Shown piece after piece: positions 25,860 to 34,449 of a stretch of DNA of 64,000 nt. Below the pieces are notes generated by a model that was given only the letters and a program-made list of their open reading frames with translations, did no database searches and was not told the origin of the DNA. The stretch comes from Roseobacter sp. (GTDB lineage: Bacteria > Pseudomonadota > Alphaproteobacteria > Rhodobacterales > Rhodobacteraceae), in NCBI GenBank assembly GCA_024636495.1, contig JAGXGZ010000071.1:23157-87156 (forward strand). Reading direction: 5' to 3'. The position numbers were made by a program, and so were the translations under genes. Every line of letters begins with the position of its first letter. Position 1 is the first letter of the stretch.

Positions 25860-27540
25860 AAAATTTCGCATCAGGCGCAGCACGCCCACTGCAACGTCTT
25901 CCGAAACACCCCAATCGGCGCAAGCGGATGTTCCTGCTGCGCAACCCGCCGCAGCATCTACCGTTGGCCAGCAGCAACCACCCCGCCCTCAAGCCGTGCC
26001 TCATCAAGCGCCTATGGGCACCTCTAGTGTCCCCCGTCAAAACACCCCAACGCCCCCACCTGCCCGCGAGGGCGAAGTGTCTTCCGCCTCAGAAGTGCAT
26101 GGCGAGCTGGACATGGATGCGATCCGCCGCGAGGGGCTGACAGGCCGGCAATTGCGTATGGCGCGCCGCGTCGCCCAAAAGCACGGGCTTGCCCCGACCT
26201 CTGATTTTGATGCTGTACGTTTGCTGCGATCAGAAGGGATTGATCCCTTCCAACGCTCAAACATGCTGGAGCTTGTGGTCCCCCAAGACGATGAACAAAA
26301 GGGCGATTCAGGTCCGCAAAACCGCGTGCAATTGCCCCAAACGATACCGTTGGGCGGGAAAAACCTGCCATCGACCGAAGTTAATCCGATGGAACGCCGC
26401 ATGCGCGAAATCGCGGATATTCAGGCCGACATCACACGCCGCCGCCGCCGCAAGATGGCGTTGCTCACCGTTCGATTGCTCTTTTTCGTTGGTCTGCCCA
26501 CGATCATGGGCGGGTACTATTTCTACAATATCGCCACCCCTATGTACGCAACCGACAGCCAGTTCTTGATCATCCAGAACGAAGGCGGCGGCGGCCTTGG
26601 GCCGTTGGGCGGCCTGCTGCCGACCCAGTTTGCGAATTCGGCCGACAGTATCGCGACACAAAGCTACCTTCAGTCCAAGGACGCGATGCTGCGTCTGGAC
26701 AAGGATGTCGGATTTATCTCGCATTTCTCGCAGCCCGATATTGATCCGATCCAGCGAATGAACCCGGACGCATCAAATGAAGAGGCGTATAAATTCTATA
26801 AGAAAAACGTTCAGATCGGCTATGACCCGACCGAGGGGATGATCAGGATGGAAGTCATTGCCGCAAATCCCGAAGTTGCCGCAAATTTTTCGGAACGCCT
26901 GCTTGATTACGCCGAAGAGCGCGTGAACGGCCTGTCTCAACAAAAGCGCGAAGACGGGATGCGTGATGCTTTGGCAGCCTATGAACAAACCGTCGTACAA
27001 CGCCGCGAGGCGCAAGAAGCGTTAATCAAACTTCAGGTCGAAAACGGGGTCGATCCCGAAGCTGTCATCGCGTCGATCCGCGGCCAGATCAGCAATTATG
27101 AAAACCTTCTGCTGGAAAAAGAGCTTGAGTTGGCGGCGTTGCTGGACAACCCGCGCCCCAACCGCGCCAAGGTCGATGGTGTGCAAGGCGACGTCAGACG
27201 GATCAGCGCACAGCTTGAGAAGCTTAACGAGCGGATGAACAACGCGACCGAGGGGACAAATTCGCTGGCGCAACAAGCAGTTAGCCTACAATTAGCGCAG
27301 GCTGATCTCGGAGCAGCCGATATGGCGCTACAATCCTCGCAAACGCAAATGGAACAGGCACGGACCGAAGCACAGCGGCAAGTGCGCTATTTAACGATCG
27401 CCGTGCGTCCCGTCGCATCGCAAACGCCGTCCTACCCTCGCAGGTTCGAGAACACGATTTTGACATTCCTGATCTTTGCGGGCATCTACCTGATGCTGTC
27501 ACTGACCGCGTCAATCCTCAAAGAACAGGTAACAAAATGA
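25837..27540 (+). CDS. kpsE: Capsule polysaccharide export inner-membrane protein (KpsE/CtrB-like)
   Basis: Polysaccharide co-polymerase-type protein that spans the periplasm and links the KpsMT exporter to the outer-membrane KpsD channel. From ATG 25837 it has 567 residues. Residues 1-205 are an unusual cytoplasmic extension: a Pro/Ala/Gln-rich, probably disordered stretch (15-90), a basic helical block LTGRQLRMARRVAQKHGLAP (101-120), and a run of arginines at 201-205. Helix 1 spans about 207-230, then comes a long periplasmic coiled-coil part, and a last helix at about 535-560. Typical KpsE proteins are nearer 380 residues. The gene overlaps kpsT by 23 bp and kdsA by 4 bp. Confidence 0.87.
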   Translation: MTTKPKARKFRIRRSTPTATSSETPQSAQADVPAAQPAAASTVGQQQPPRPQAVPHQAPMGTSSVPRQNTPTPPPAREGEVSSASEVHGELDMDAIRREGLTGRQLRMARRVAQKHGLAPTSDFDAVRLLRSEGIDPFQRSNMLELVVPQDDEQKGDSGPQNRVQLPQTIPLGGKNLPSTEVNPMERRMREIADIQADITRRRRRKMALLTVRLLFFVGLPTIMGGYYFYNIATPMYATDSQFLIIQNEGGGGLGPLGGLLPTQFANSADSIATQSYLQSKDAMLRLDKDVGFISHFSQPDIDPIQRMNPDASNEEAYKFYKKNVQIGYDPTEGMIRMEVIAANPEVAANFSERLLDYAEERVNGLSQQKREDGMRDALAAYEQTVVQRREAQEALIKLQVENGVDPEAVIASIRGQISNYENLLLEKELELAALLDNPRPNRAKVDGVQGDVRRISAQLEKLNERMNNATEGTNSLAQQAVSLQLAQADLGAADMALQSSQTQMEQARTEAQRQVRYLTIAVRPVASQTPSYPRRFENTILTFLIFAGIYLMLSLTASILKEQVTK

Positions 27541-28370
27541 TCCAAGTCACCGTTGGAAATGTCGTCATCGGGAATGATCGCCCGTTGACGGTCATAGCCG
27601 GCCCTTGCCAATTGGAAAGCGAAACCCACGCTCAGATGATTGCTGGCCAGATGAAAGAAGCATGCGATGCCGCTGGCGCGCAATTTGTCTTCAAGGCCAG
27701 CTATGACAAAGCCAACCGCACCTCACTGGGCGGCAAGCGCGGGCTTGGCATCGAAGAGGGTCTGCGGGTCTTGCAATCGGTCGGTAAAGCGATTGGCGTG
27801 CCGGTCCTGACGGATGTGCACACCGAAGCCCAATGCGCCATTGCGGCCGAGGCCGTCGATATCTTGCAAATCCCTGCGTTCCTTTGCCGTCAGACAGATA
27901 TGCTGCTGGCAGCGGGAAACACCGGCAAGGTGGTGAACGTCAAGAAAGGCCAGTTTCTGGCCCCTTGGGACATGCCCAATGTGGTGTCCAAGATCGAATC
28001 GACCGGCAACAAACGCATCCTGCTAACCGAGCGTGGTACTTCTTTTGGCTATAACACGTTGGTCGCTGACATGCGCAGCCTGCCCCAGATGGCGGCAACA
28101 GGCTATCCTGTGGTGATGGACGCGACCCATTCCGTCCAACAACCCGGCGGTATGGGTGGATCAAGCGGCGGCCAGCGCCAGTTCGCGCCCGTCATGGCGC
28201 GGGCAGCTGTTGCGATTGGTGTTGGCGCTGTGTTTATCGAAACCCACGAAGACCCGGATAATGCGCCGTCGGATGGGCCTAACATGATCTATCTGGATAA
28301 GATGCCAGCCCTGATCGCTTCGCTCATGAAATTCGATGCGCTCGCCAAAGCGGATCCGTTCGAAATCTAG
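27537..28370 (+). CDS. kdsA: 3-deoxy-8-phosphooctulonate synthase (KDO-8-P synthase)
   Basis: Condenses arabinose-5-phosphate and PEP to KDO-8-phosphate. The 277-residue TIM-barrel enzyme shows the family marks [43 protein letters not shown] and [14 protein letters not shown] is needed for lipid A core and, in group 2-type capsules, for the poly-KDO linker to the lipid anchor. Its ATGA overlap with kpsE supports a capsule role for this copy. It is convergent with trpF and overlaps its end by 4 bp. Confidence 0.97.
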   Translation: MIQVTVGNVVIGNDRPLTVIAGPCQLESETHAQMIAGQMKEACDAAGAQFVFKASYDKANRTSLGGKRGLGIEEGLRVLQSVGKAIGVPVLTDVHTEAQCAIAAEAVDILQIPAFLCRQTDMLLAAGNTGKVVNVKKGQFLAPWDMPNVVSKIESTGNKRILLTERGTSFGYNTLVADMRSLPQMAATGYPVVMDATHSVQQPGGMGGSSGGQRQFAPVMARAAVAIGVGAVFIETHEDPDNAPSDGPNMIYLDKMPALIASLMKFDALAKADPFEI

Positions 28371-29011
28371 GCTTTCGCCGCCTTGCCAAAGGCCGCGATC
28401 AACCCTGCATCCTTGACCCCCGGCGCGGATTCTACGCCCGACGACACGTCTAGCTGCCGCGCGCCTGTCATATGCACGGCCTCGGCCACACTGTCTGGTG
28501 TCAGCCCGCCCGCGAGCATCCAAGGCTTGGGCCAGCGTCGCCCGGAAATCAAACGCCAGTCAAAGGCCAACCCGTTGCCACCGGGCAAATCGGCCCCCTT
28601 TGGCGGCTTGGCATCGACCAAGATCTGATCGGCAACGCGCAGATAATCGTCAAGCTGCGGCAAGTCATCTGCATCAGCAACACCGACGGCTTTCATCACG
28701 GGCAAACCATAACGGTTTTTGACGTATGCAACGCGCTCTGGGGTCTCATGACCGTGGAGCTGAAGCATATCAATCGGGACAAGCGCCAACAAAGCGTCCA
28801 GAAACGCGTCATCCGCGTCGACCGTAAGCGCCACTTTGCAGATGCCATCAGGCACCTCAAGCGCCAATAAAGCAGCTTCTTCGAACGTCACATTGCGGGG
28901 GGATTTGGCAAAGAAAACAAAGCCTACATAACGCGCGTTCGCAGCGACTGCCGCTGCGATATCCGCCGCACTGCGTAGGCCGCAGAATTTAACATGGACG
29001 TTGGATGCCAT
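28367..29011 (-). CDS. trpF: Phosphoribosylanthranilate isomerase
   Basis: Third step of tryptophan synthesis, converting N-(5-phosphoribosyl)anthranilate to its carboxyphenylamino-deoxyribulose isomer. The 214-residue beta/alpha barrel has the catalytic Cys in [12 protein letters not shown] and the Asp in [16 protein letters not shown], followed by [14 protein letters not shown] and [12 protein letters not shown], which bind the substrate phosphate. It lies next to lapA and ihfB, a conserved alphaproteobacterial order, here without trpB. Confidence 0.96.
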   Translation of the reverse strand: MASNVHVKFCGLRSAADIAAAVAANARYVGFVFFAKSPRNVTFEEAALLALEVPDGICKVALTVDADDAFLDALLALVPIDMLQLHGHETPERVAYVKNRYGLPVMKAVGVADADDLPQLDDYLRVADQILVDAKPPKGADLPGGNGLAFDWRLISGRRWPKPWMLAGGLTPDSVAEAVHMTGARQLDVSSGVESAPGVKDAGLIAAFGKAAKA

Positions 29012-29045
29012 CAGCTACCCTTGAAACTCTGTCACCGCTGGACGA

Positions 29046-29396
29046 TCAGCTTGCTTGGTCCAGCAGCGCCAGAACGTCGTCCTGACCTTCGTATTTTTCA
29101 CCCTTCAAGCGGGCCACTTCGCGTTCAAGACGGCGCATTTCACGCGCTTGGCGCGCAGCTTCGGCGCGTTGGTTATATTCGCGGATCCATTCCCAAACGA
29201 ATCCGACCAGCAGGCCTGCAATAATGCTGCCCAAGATAACGATAAATAGCGGCACCTGAATTTCGGGGTTCAAAGCGAAAAAGCCCGATACCTCGGTCGG
29301 CAAAATTTTCAGCGACACCAAGGACCGGTTGGCCAAGGCGACGGCGATCAGGGCCACAGCGAAGATTGCAATACAAAGGTAGCGGACATAACGCAT
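29046..29396 (-). CDS. lapA: LapA-family inner-membrane protein
   Basis: A 116-residue protein of the LapA (DUF1049) family. Two membrane helices (about residues 5-23 and 50-70) are followed by a cytoplasmic coiled coil, QAREMRRLEREVARLKGEKY. In E. coli LapA works with LapB in controlling LpxC and lipopolysaccharide amount; no lapB is adjacent here. Its ATG overlaps the ihfB stop by one base (TGATG), which implies translational coupling. Confidence 0.88.
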   Translation of the reverse strand: MRYVRYLCIAIFAVALIAVALANRSLVSLKILPTEVSGFFALNPEIQVPLFIVILGSIIAGLLVGFVWEWIREYNQRAEAARQAREMRRLEREVARLKGEKYEGQDDVLALLDQAS

Positions 29397-29680
29397 CAGG
29401 AATTCCCGTTCAGACGATCACGAAGCAGTTTGCCGGTCTTGAAGAACGGCACGTGCTTTTCTTCTACATGAACAGTCTCCCCTGTGCGAGGATTACGACC
29501 CGTCCGTGCGTCACGTTTCTTGACGGAAAATGCGCCAAATCCGCGCAGCTCGACCCGATCGCCTTGGGCCATCGCGCCTGTCACCTCTTCGAAGATGGTA
29601 TTCACGATTCTTTCCACGTCGCGCTGATAGAGATGTGGATTGTCATCTGCGATCTTTTGAATCAATTCCGACCGGATCAT
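29396..29680 (-). CDS. ihfB: Integration host factor subunit beta
   Basis: One half of the DNA-bending heterodimer IHF, 94 residues. The family marks are [17 protein letters not shown] at the start, [14 protein letters not shown] in the arm, and [16 protein letters not shown], whose proline intercalates in bent DNA. It lies downstream of rpsA, as in many proteobacteria, and is coupled to lapA by a one-base overlap. A strong terminator between rpsA and ihfB means it probably has its own promoter in the 270 bp upstream. Confidence 0.97.
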   Translation of the reverse strand: MIRSELIQKIADDNPHLYQRDVERIVNTIFEEVTGAMAQGDRVELRGFGAFSVKKRDARTGRNPRTGETVHVEEKHVPFFKTGKLLRDRLNGNS

Positions 29681-29893
29681 TTAGACCTCTCCCCCGAGAT
29701 GTTTCTTTATTATCTTGAAAGACTATAGCAAATCAAACGCATACGTGAAGTCATGCAAAGCCTTCAGAAACACTTTTCCCGGCCCGAAGTCGCTGATTTG
29801 AAGTCGCTTTTCGGCAGAAACGACCAAGTGCGGCGACCGCCGTGATCTTGTGGTAAGTTCTTATAGCCAAAGGACCAACCCGATTCGGACAAG

Positions 29894-29930
29894 AAAAGGG
29901 CCCCGCAATCTGCATTGCGAGGCCCCTTTA
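29894..29930 (-). terminator. Rho-independent terminator of rpsA
   Basis: A strong stem of about 15 bp with one bulge, read on the minus strand as AAAGGGGCCTCGCAAT, loop, ATTGCGGGGCCCTTT, then a T-rich tail. It begins 24 bp after the rpsA stop and would separate rpsA from ihfB. Confidence 0.85.
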
Positions 29931-29953
29931 TCTAGCTTGCTAAACTGTTAAGT

Positions 29954-31630
29954 TCAGTCGTCGCCTTTCAGAGCAGCACCAAGGATATCACCCAAGGATG
30001 CGCCGGAGTCAGAGGAGCCGTACTGCTCGACTGCTTCTTTCTCTTCTGCGATTTCACGTGCCTTGATCGACACGCCCAAACGGTGTGCTTTCGCATCGAC
30101 GTTGGTGATGCGAACATCAACCTTGTCACCAACCGAGAAACGCTCGGGGCGCTGTTCGGCACGATCACGCGACAGATCGGAACGACGGATGAAGGCTTTC
30201 ATGCCCTCATATTCGACTTCGATGCCACCGTCTTCGATGGAGGTCACGGTCACAGTCACAACGGAACCGCGCTTAACGCCGCCCACTGCTTCTGCGAACT
30301 TGTCGCCGCCAACACCTTTGATCGAGAGGCTGATGCGCTCTTTTTCAACGTCGACTTCGGACACAACGGCCTGAACCATGTCGCCCTTGCGGTAGTTCTG
30401 GATGGCGTCTTCGCCACGTTCGTCCCACGACAAGTCGGACAGGTGAACCATGCCGTCGATGTCGCCTGGCAGGCCAACAAACAGACCGAATTCGGTGATG
30501 TTTTTGACTTCGCCTTCGACTTCGGTGCCTTCAGGATGTGTTTCTGCAAACACTTCCCATGGGTTGCGCATGGTCTGCTTGAGACCCAGCGAAACGCGGC
30601 GCTTGGCACCATCGATTTCCAGAACCATGACTTCGACTTCTTGCGACGTAGACACGATCTTGCCTGGGTGTACGTTCTTCTTGGTCCAGGACATCTCGGA
30701 CACGTGAACCAGACCTTCAACGCCGGGCTCAAGTTCAACAAATGCGCCGTAATCGGTGATGTTGGTCACGCGGCCAGTGTGCGAGGATTCCAGTGGGTAC
30801 TTGGCCTGAACCAGATCCCATGGGTCTTCTTGCAACTGCTTCATGCCCAAGGAGATGCGGTGCGTCTCTTTGTTGATCTTGATGACTTGAACCTTGATGG
30901 TCTCGCCAATTGTCAGGATCTCGGAAGGGTGGTTCACACGGCGCCATGCCATGTCTGTGACGTGCAGCAAGCCGTCAACACCGCCCAGATCAACGAACGC
31001 ACCGTATTCGGTGATGTTCTTGACCACGCCGTCAACTTCTTGACCCTCAGTGAGGTTGCCAATGACTTCGGCACGCTGTTCGGCACGGGACTCTTCGAGG
31101 ATCGCACGACGCGATACAACGATGTTACCACGACGGCGGTCCATTTTCAGAACCTGGAACGGCTGCTTCAGACCCATCAATGGGCCGGCATCGCGCACGG
31201 GGCGCACGTCAACTTGGCTACCTGGAAGGAACGCAACAGCGCCGCCCAGATCAACAGTAAAGCCACCTTTGACACGGCCAAAGATCGCGCCTTCGACGCG
31301 CTCTTCTGCGGCATAGGCTTTTTCCAGACGGTCCCAAGCTTCCTCACGGCGCGCCATCTCGCGAGAGATAACAGCTTCACCACGGGAGTTTTCGACCTGA
31401 CGAAGGAATACTTCGACTTCGTCGCCGACTTCAACTTTTGGAGCTTCGCCTGGTTCGGCAAATTCTTTAAGCTCGACGCGGCCTTCCATCTTGTAGCCTA
31501 CGTCGATGATCGCTTGGCCCGCTTCGATTGCGATGACCTTGCCTTTGACAACTGAGCCCTCTTCGGGCGTGTCCATTTCAAAGCTTTCTTCCAAAAGTGC
31601 TTCGAAGTCTTCCATTGAGTTCATAGCCAT
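29954..31630 (-). CDS. rpsA: 30S ribosomal protein S1
   Basis: RNA-binding ribosomal protein that helps the 30S subunit engage mRNA. The 558 residues hold six S1 repeats, the middle ones readable as VVKNITEYGAFVDLGGVDGL, VTNITDYGAFVELEPGVEGL and EVKNITEFGLFVGLPGDIDG. The first two repeats are the divergent ribosome-binding ones. The length is normal. AAAGGA lies 13 bp before the ATG at 31630; a second in-frame ATG at 31624 may be used. In most alphaproteobacteria cmk lies directly upstream, but here four unrelated genes intervene. Confidence 0.98.
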   Translation of the reverse strand: MAMNSMEDFEALLEESFEMDTPEEGSVVKGKVIAIEAGQAIIDVGYKMEGRVELKEFAEPGEAPKVEVGDEVEVFLRQVENSRGEAVISREMARREEAWDRLEKAYAAEERVEGAIFGRVKGGFTVDLGGAVAFLPGSQVDVRPVRDAGPLMGLKQPFQVLKMDRRRGNIVVSRRAILEESRAEQRAEVIGNLTEGQEVDGVVKNITEYGAFVDLGGVDGLLHVTDMAWRRVNHPSEILTIGETIKVQVIKINKETHRISLGMKQLQEDPWDLVQAKYPLESSHTGRVTNITDYGAFVELEPGVEGLVHVSEMSWTKKNVHPGKIVSTSQEVEVMVLEIDGAKRRVSLGLKQTMRNPWEVFAETHPEGTEVEGEVKNITEFGLFVGLPGDIDGMVHLSDLSWDERGEDAIQNYRKGDMVQAVVSEVDVEKERISLSIKGVGGDKFAEAVGGVKRGSVVTVTVTSIEDGGIEVEYEGMKAFIRRSDLSRDRAEQRPERFSVGDKVDVRITNVDAKAHRLGVSIKAREIAEEKEAVEQYGSSDSGASLGDILGAALKGDD

Positions 31631-31931
31631 GTAGCTTGATTTTCCTTTAGCATTTGGTTTCTGGCCGCGCGGTTGTCTCCGCCGGTCTGTGATTAAAAAT
31701 GTCGTCCGTGATGGTCGTCGGTACGCAAAAGAAAGAGGGCCGGATGAATCCGACCCCGCCTGAGATATCGCGCCCGAAGCTGTATCCGCCCCTTAGACTG
31801 TATTGCGTATAGGATATTGTGAGACGCGGTGCAAGGGTGCGAAGCCATATTGTGAAGGCTTGGCAAAGGTTGGAAAACTCTGGCCAGAAGGCAGTTGGCC
31901 ACCACAATCAAATCCGACTTGCCCCGCCCGA
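31631..31931. other. Intergenic region upstream of rpsA
   Basis: About 300 bp between rpsA and the bis-heme membrane protein gene. No protein or RNA gene is recognised. It should hold the rpsA promoter and leader. Open frames here have no ribosome site. Confidence 0.4.
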
Positions 31932-32576
31932 TTATCGCTTCCAAAGCCGTAAATTAACCATCCCCACGAACATCGCCAAGACGACCAGGACACAAAGGCC
32001 CGCTTTGGACCAATCCCCCATCGTGCCGTCGATCAGCATCGCATGTGCCACCGTTGATCCGACCACACCAAAGGCTATTGCACTATGCGCGCGCTTCCAC
32101 GACAGCGGCGACCATTGCAGTCTGCGCCGCAGGCTTGCCAATAGTGCTGCGGCAAACAGGCCCCACATGGCAATAACACCCCAAACGGAAAACGACGTCG
32201 GTGATCTGAAAAGCAAGGCATCAACAACATCGGGCGGGCTGGTGATCCACAGCCCAACCACATGCGTCAGAACCGCGATAACCAATGATACGCCAACCCA
32301 TCTGTGCCACCGTCTGGATATCATCGGGCCAAGGCCACCAATCCAGTTGGCTGCCAACAGTGGCTGTACCAAAAGCAACGCCAGACCGATGATCCCGGCA
32401 AAGCCCGCGAAGATATAGACGGGACTGCGCCATGCCAAAAGCGGGCTGGTGGCGGCCACCACAATAGGCACGCCGATAACCACCAAAATACCCAGCCAGA
32501 TGGACCTGCTGGCGAAAACGTCTTTCATGCGCGGCAAACCAGTCTGATCAGGCAGGTTGAAGAACGAAATCTGCAT
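31932..32576 (-). CDS. Bis-heme membrane protein, ferric-reductase-like transmembrane domain
   Basis: A 214-residue integral membrane protein with about six helices. Two of them carry the H-x13-H spacing of the ferric reductase/NADPH oxidase family (His91-His105 and His164-His178), enough to hold two b-type hemes across the membrane. It has no flavin or NAD(P)H domain, so it resembles MsrQ, which takes electrons from quinol and hands them to a Tat-exported partner. Here the partner gene, which overlaps it by 29 bp, is not MsrP but a Tat-exported intradiol-dioxygenase-like protein. An internal ATG at 32528 is an alternative start. The electron-transfer role is inference. Confidence 0.82.
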   Translation of the reverse strand: MQISFFNLPDQTGLPRMKDVFASRSIWLGILVVIGVPIVVAATSPLLAWRSPVYIFAGFAGIIGLALLLVQPLLAANWIGGLGPMISRRWHRWVGVSLVIAVLTHVVGLWITSPPDVVDALLFRSPTSFSVWGVIAMWGLFAAALLASLRRRLQWSPLSWKRAHSAIAFGVVGSTVAHAMLIDGTMGDWSKAGLCVLVVLAMFVGMVNLRLWKR

Positions 32577-33036
32577 TGAGTGTCGTTGCTGTCGGATCAG
32601 GCATTACGGGGCGCAAGAACACTGTTTTAAACCCCGCATCGTCATAGGCAAGGTGACCGTGCGCTTGCCCAAAAGCAGGAACGATTTGTGGCATCTCAAG
32701 GCGGTATTCGCCATTCTCATCCGTCAACGTCGCGCCGTGGCTTTGCGGATCCCGTTCATGGCCTTCGGTTGTATGCGCCCAAATCTGAATGCGTTGGCCT
32801 GCAAGCGGCGCACCATCGCCCGCGCGACGTACCGTCCCGGTCATCCAAAAGCCGCCTCCGCCGATGCGTTCAACAACGCGTGCGCCCGGAATGTAGTTAT
32901 TCGATCCGCCGCGCATCGATTGCGTTGGACTAAAACCTTGGGCAAGAGCGGGGAATTTGAGCCCCGAAAGCCCGGTTACCAAAAACGCACCGCCTGTAAT
33001 CAAAGCTGTCCTGCGGGAAATAAGATTGCGTGGCAT
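32548..33036 (-). CDS. Tat-exported intradiol-dioxygenase-like protein
   Basis: A 162-residue protein with a twin-arginine signal (SRRTALITGGAFLVTG, Arg8-Arg9) ending near LALAQ, so it is exported folded, probably with a metal. The body has the beta-sandwich segments of intradiol ring-cleavage dioxygenases: PLAGQRIQIWAHTTEG and DENGEYRLEMP, with an HGH motif (His126, His128) at the place of the iron-binding HxH. It is much shorter than protocatechuate dioxygenase, and the second iron tyrosine motif is not evident, so ring cleavage is uncertain. It is followed with overlap by the bis-heme membrane protein, suggesting a joint periplasmic redox job. Confidence 0.78.
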   Translation of the reverse strand: MPRNLISRRTALITGGAFLVTGLSGLKFPALAQGFSPTQSMRGGSNNYIPGARVVERIGGGGFWMTGTVRRAGDGAPLAGQRIQIWAHTTEGHERDPQSHGATLTDENGEYRLEMPQIVPAFGQAHGHLAYDDAGFKTVFLRPVMPDPTATTLNADFVLQPA

Positions 33037-33169
33037 AACCTCTCCTTTCGCTTAGCTGGCCAGATATCTGACCGCAGAAACAAAATTTCACTTGTCATAA
33101 GTATCATATGGGAGCGGCAAACCGGAGCAAGGCATTCTACGGCATTGTGATCTTCACCCGACCAATAAC

Positions 33170-33199
33170 CGCCGCCTCCGGTTGGGGAGACGGCGCTTT
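33170..33199. terminator. Hairpin downstream of the rhodanese gene
   Basis: GCCGCCTCC and GGAGACGGC form a stem (one mismatch) followed on the plus strand by CTTTTT. It lies just past the rhodanese stop. The T-tract is on the wrong side for that gene, so termination there is uncertain. Confidence 0.4.
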
Positions 33200-33209
33200 T
33201 TAGACGTAC

Positions 33210-33587
33210 TTAAGTCTCGGTCGGGCCGCCCGCATCTTTCCAGCCTGGAAAGCCACCAATGTTGGTTACATTGGTATAGCCCATGTCATGCAACGTCTTG
33301 CCAGACAAAGCCGCTTGCCCCCCGGCACCGCAGATCAGATAGATTTCCGCGTTTTTCTTGAAGATCGGGTTGTAGAAAGATTCCATCGCCGGATCTGCCC
33401 GAAATTCGATCATACCGCGCGGTACGCGGTGGGCATCCTTGATCGTGCCGCTTTCTGCAATCGCGGCAGAGTCGCGCACGTCAATAAACACGCCTTGCCC
33501 GGCTGCATGTTTTTCGATTGCTTCTTGAGCGGACATTTTAGGGACAACAGCGTTAGCCTCGTCCAGATAATTCGTTGCAGTTTTCAT
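33210..33587 (-). CDS. Rhodanese-like domain protein
   Basis: A single-domain sulfurtransferase-type protein of 125 residues with the active-site cysteine Cys86 in the loop LICGAGGQAA, preceded by FIDVRDSAAIAESG and DAHRVPRGMIEF. The loop has the length of a persulfide-carrying rhodanese. No signal peptide is seen, so it is cytoplasmic. The sulfur acceptor is unknown. It is divergent from the Popeye-like gene and separated from the Tat protein gene by 173 bp. Confidence 0.9.
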   Translation of the reverse strand: MKTATNYLDEANAVVPKMSAQEAIEKHAAGQGVFIDVRDSAAIAESGTIKDAHRVPRGMIEFRADPAMESFYNPIFKKNAEIYLICGAGGQAALSGKTLHDMGYTNVTNIGGFPGWKDAGGPTET

Positions 33588-33753
33588 GTGTATTAACCTT
33601 TCTCGATCAAAAAATTCCAGCTGCCCTTTTTGATTTTAGGCACCTTTCGAGACAAACGCCGCCAAGTATCGCGTAGTTCCCGACAATAATCAGCGCTAGC
33701 ACAGGGGGCAATTGCTCCCTAAAGTTTTCAAAATTTTAGCAGGAGATATCCCC

Positions 33754-34440
33754 TTGGAACTGACGATAGAATCAGCATTTTCAACGGGCGGCTTGGTTGG
33801 TCATTTCTCGTATTTGCTTTTGGTCGCCTCAATGCTGATGCGCGCGATGACACCCCTGCGCATCTTGGTGATCGCCTCGGCGTTGGTGGCCATCACCTAT
33901 GATCTGATCTGGCTCAAAGACCCTATCGGCGTATTTTGGGAGACCCTGCTGGTCGTCATAAACGTGATCCAGATTGGCCGCGAATGGTATGAAAATCACC
34001 GCTCGCGATTCACCCCCGAAGAAAAAAGTTTCTTCAATGATCGCCTGTCCAGCCTATCCCCTCGCGAAGCGCGCCGCCTGCTTAACCTTGGGGTCTGGGT
34101 TGACGGCACGGTTGACACAACACTGGCCATCCAAGGCCAAGCCGTCCCACATCTGGTCTATCTGACACAAGGCGAGGTCGAAATTTTCGTCTCGGAGCGG
34201 CTGGTCGGCCACTGCCACCCCGGTAATTTCATCGGCGAGATGTCCGTTTTGGGTGGCACCAGCGCATCGGCCACCGCACGTGTGTCACAGCCTGCCCGGT
34301 ACTGGGTTCTTGCGACCGAACGGCTGGCCAAACTGCGTGACACCGCCCCCGAGATCGTCAATGCAATTGAACTGGGTATCGCCCAAGATCTGCGCAACAA
34401 GGTCGAGAGCGCCAATCGACGCACACCAGCCGACGCCTGA
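33754..34440 (+). CDS. Membrane protein with cyclic-nucleotide-binding-like domain (Popeye-like)
   Basis: Three N-terminal membrane helices (about residues 12-30, 34-50 and 58-74) precede a cytoplasmic cNMP-binding-type beta barrel (about 105-200, with GEVEIFVSERLVGHCHPGNF). The phosphate cassette reads FIGEMSVLGGTSASATARV and lacks the invariant arginine of CRP-type sites, so cAMP binding is doubtful; animal Popeye proteins also have altered cassettes. The start is a TTG at 33754, chosen because AGGAG lies 8 bp before it. An upstream TTG (33712) has no ribosome site. 228 residues, single gene. Confidence 0.75.
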   Translation: MELTIESAFSTGGLVGHFSYLLLVASMLMRAMTPLRILVIASALVAITYDLIWLKDPIGVFWETLLVVINVIQIGREWYENHRSRFTPEEKSFFNDRLSSLSPREARRLLNLGVWVDGTVDTTLAIQGQAVPHLVYLTQGEVEIFVSERLVGHCHPGNFIGEMSVLGGTSASATARVSQPARYWVLATERLAKLRDTAPEIVNAIELGIAQDLRNKVESANRRTPADA

Positions 34441-34449
34441 ACCTACAAT

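Noticed and set aside
30083..31555. Long 490-codon plus-strand open frame opposite rpsA
   Set aside because: It is the complement of rpsA in a frame kept open by codon bias; rpsA is certain.
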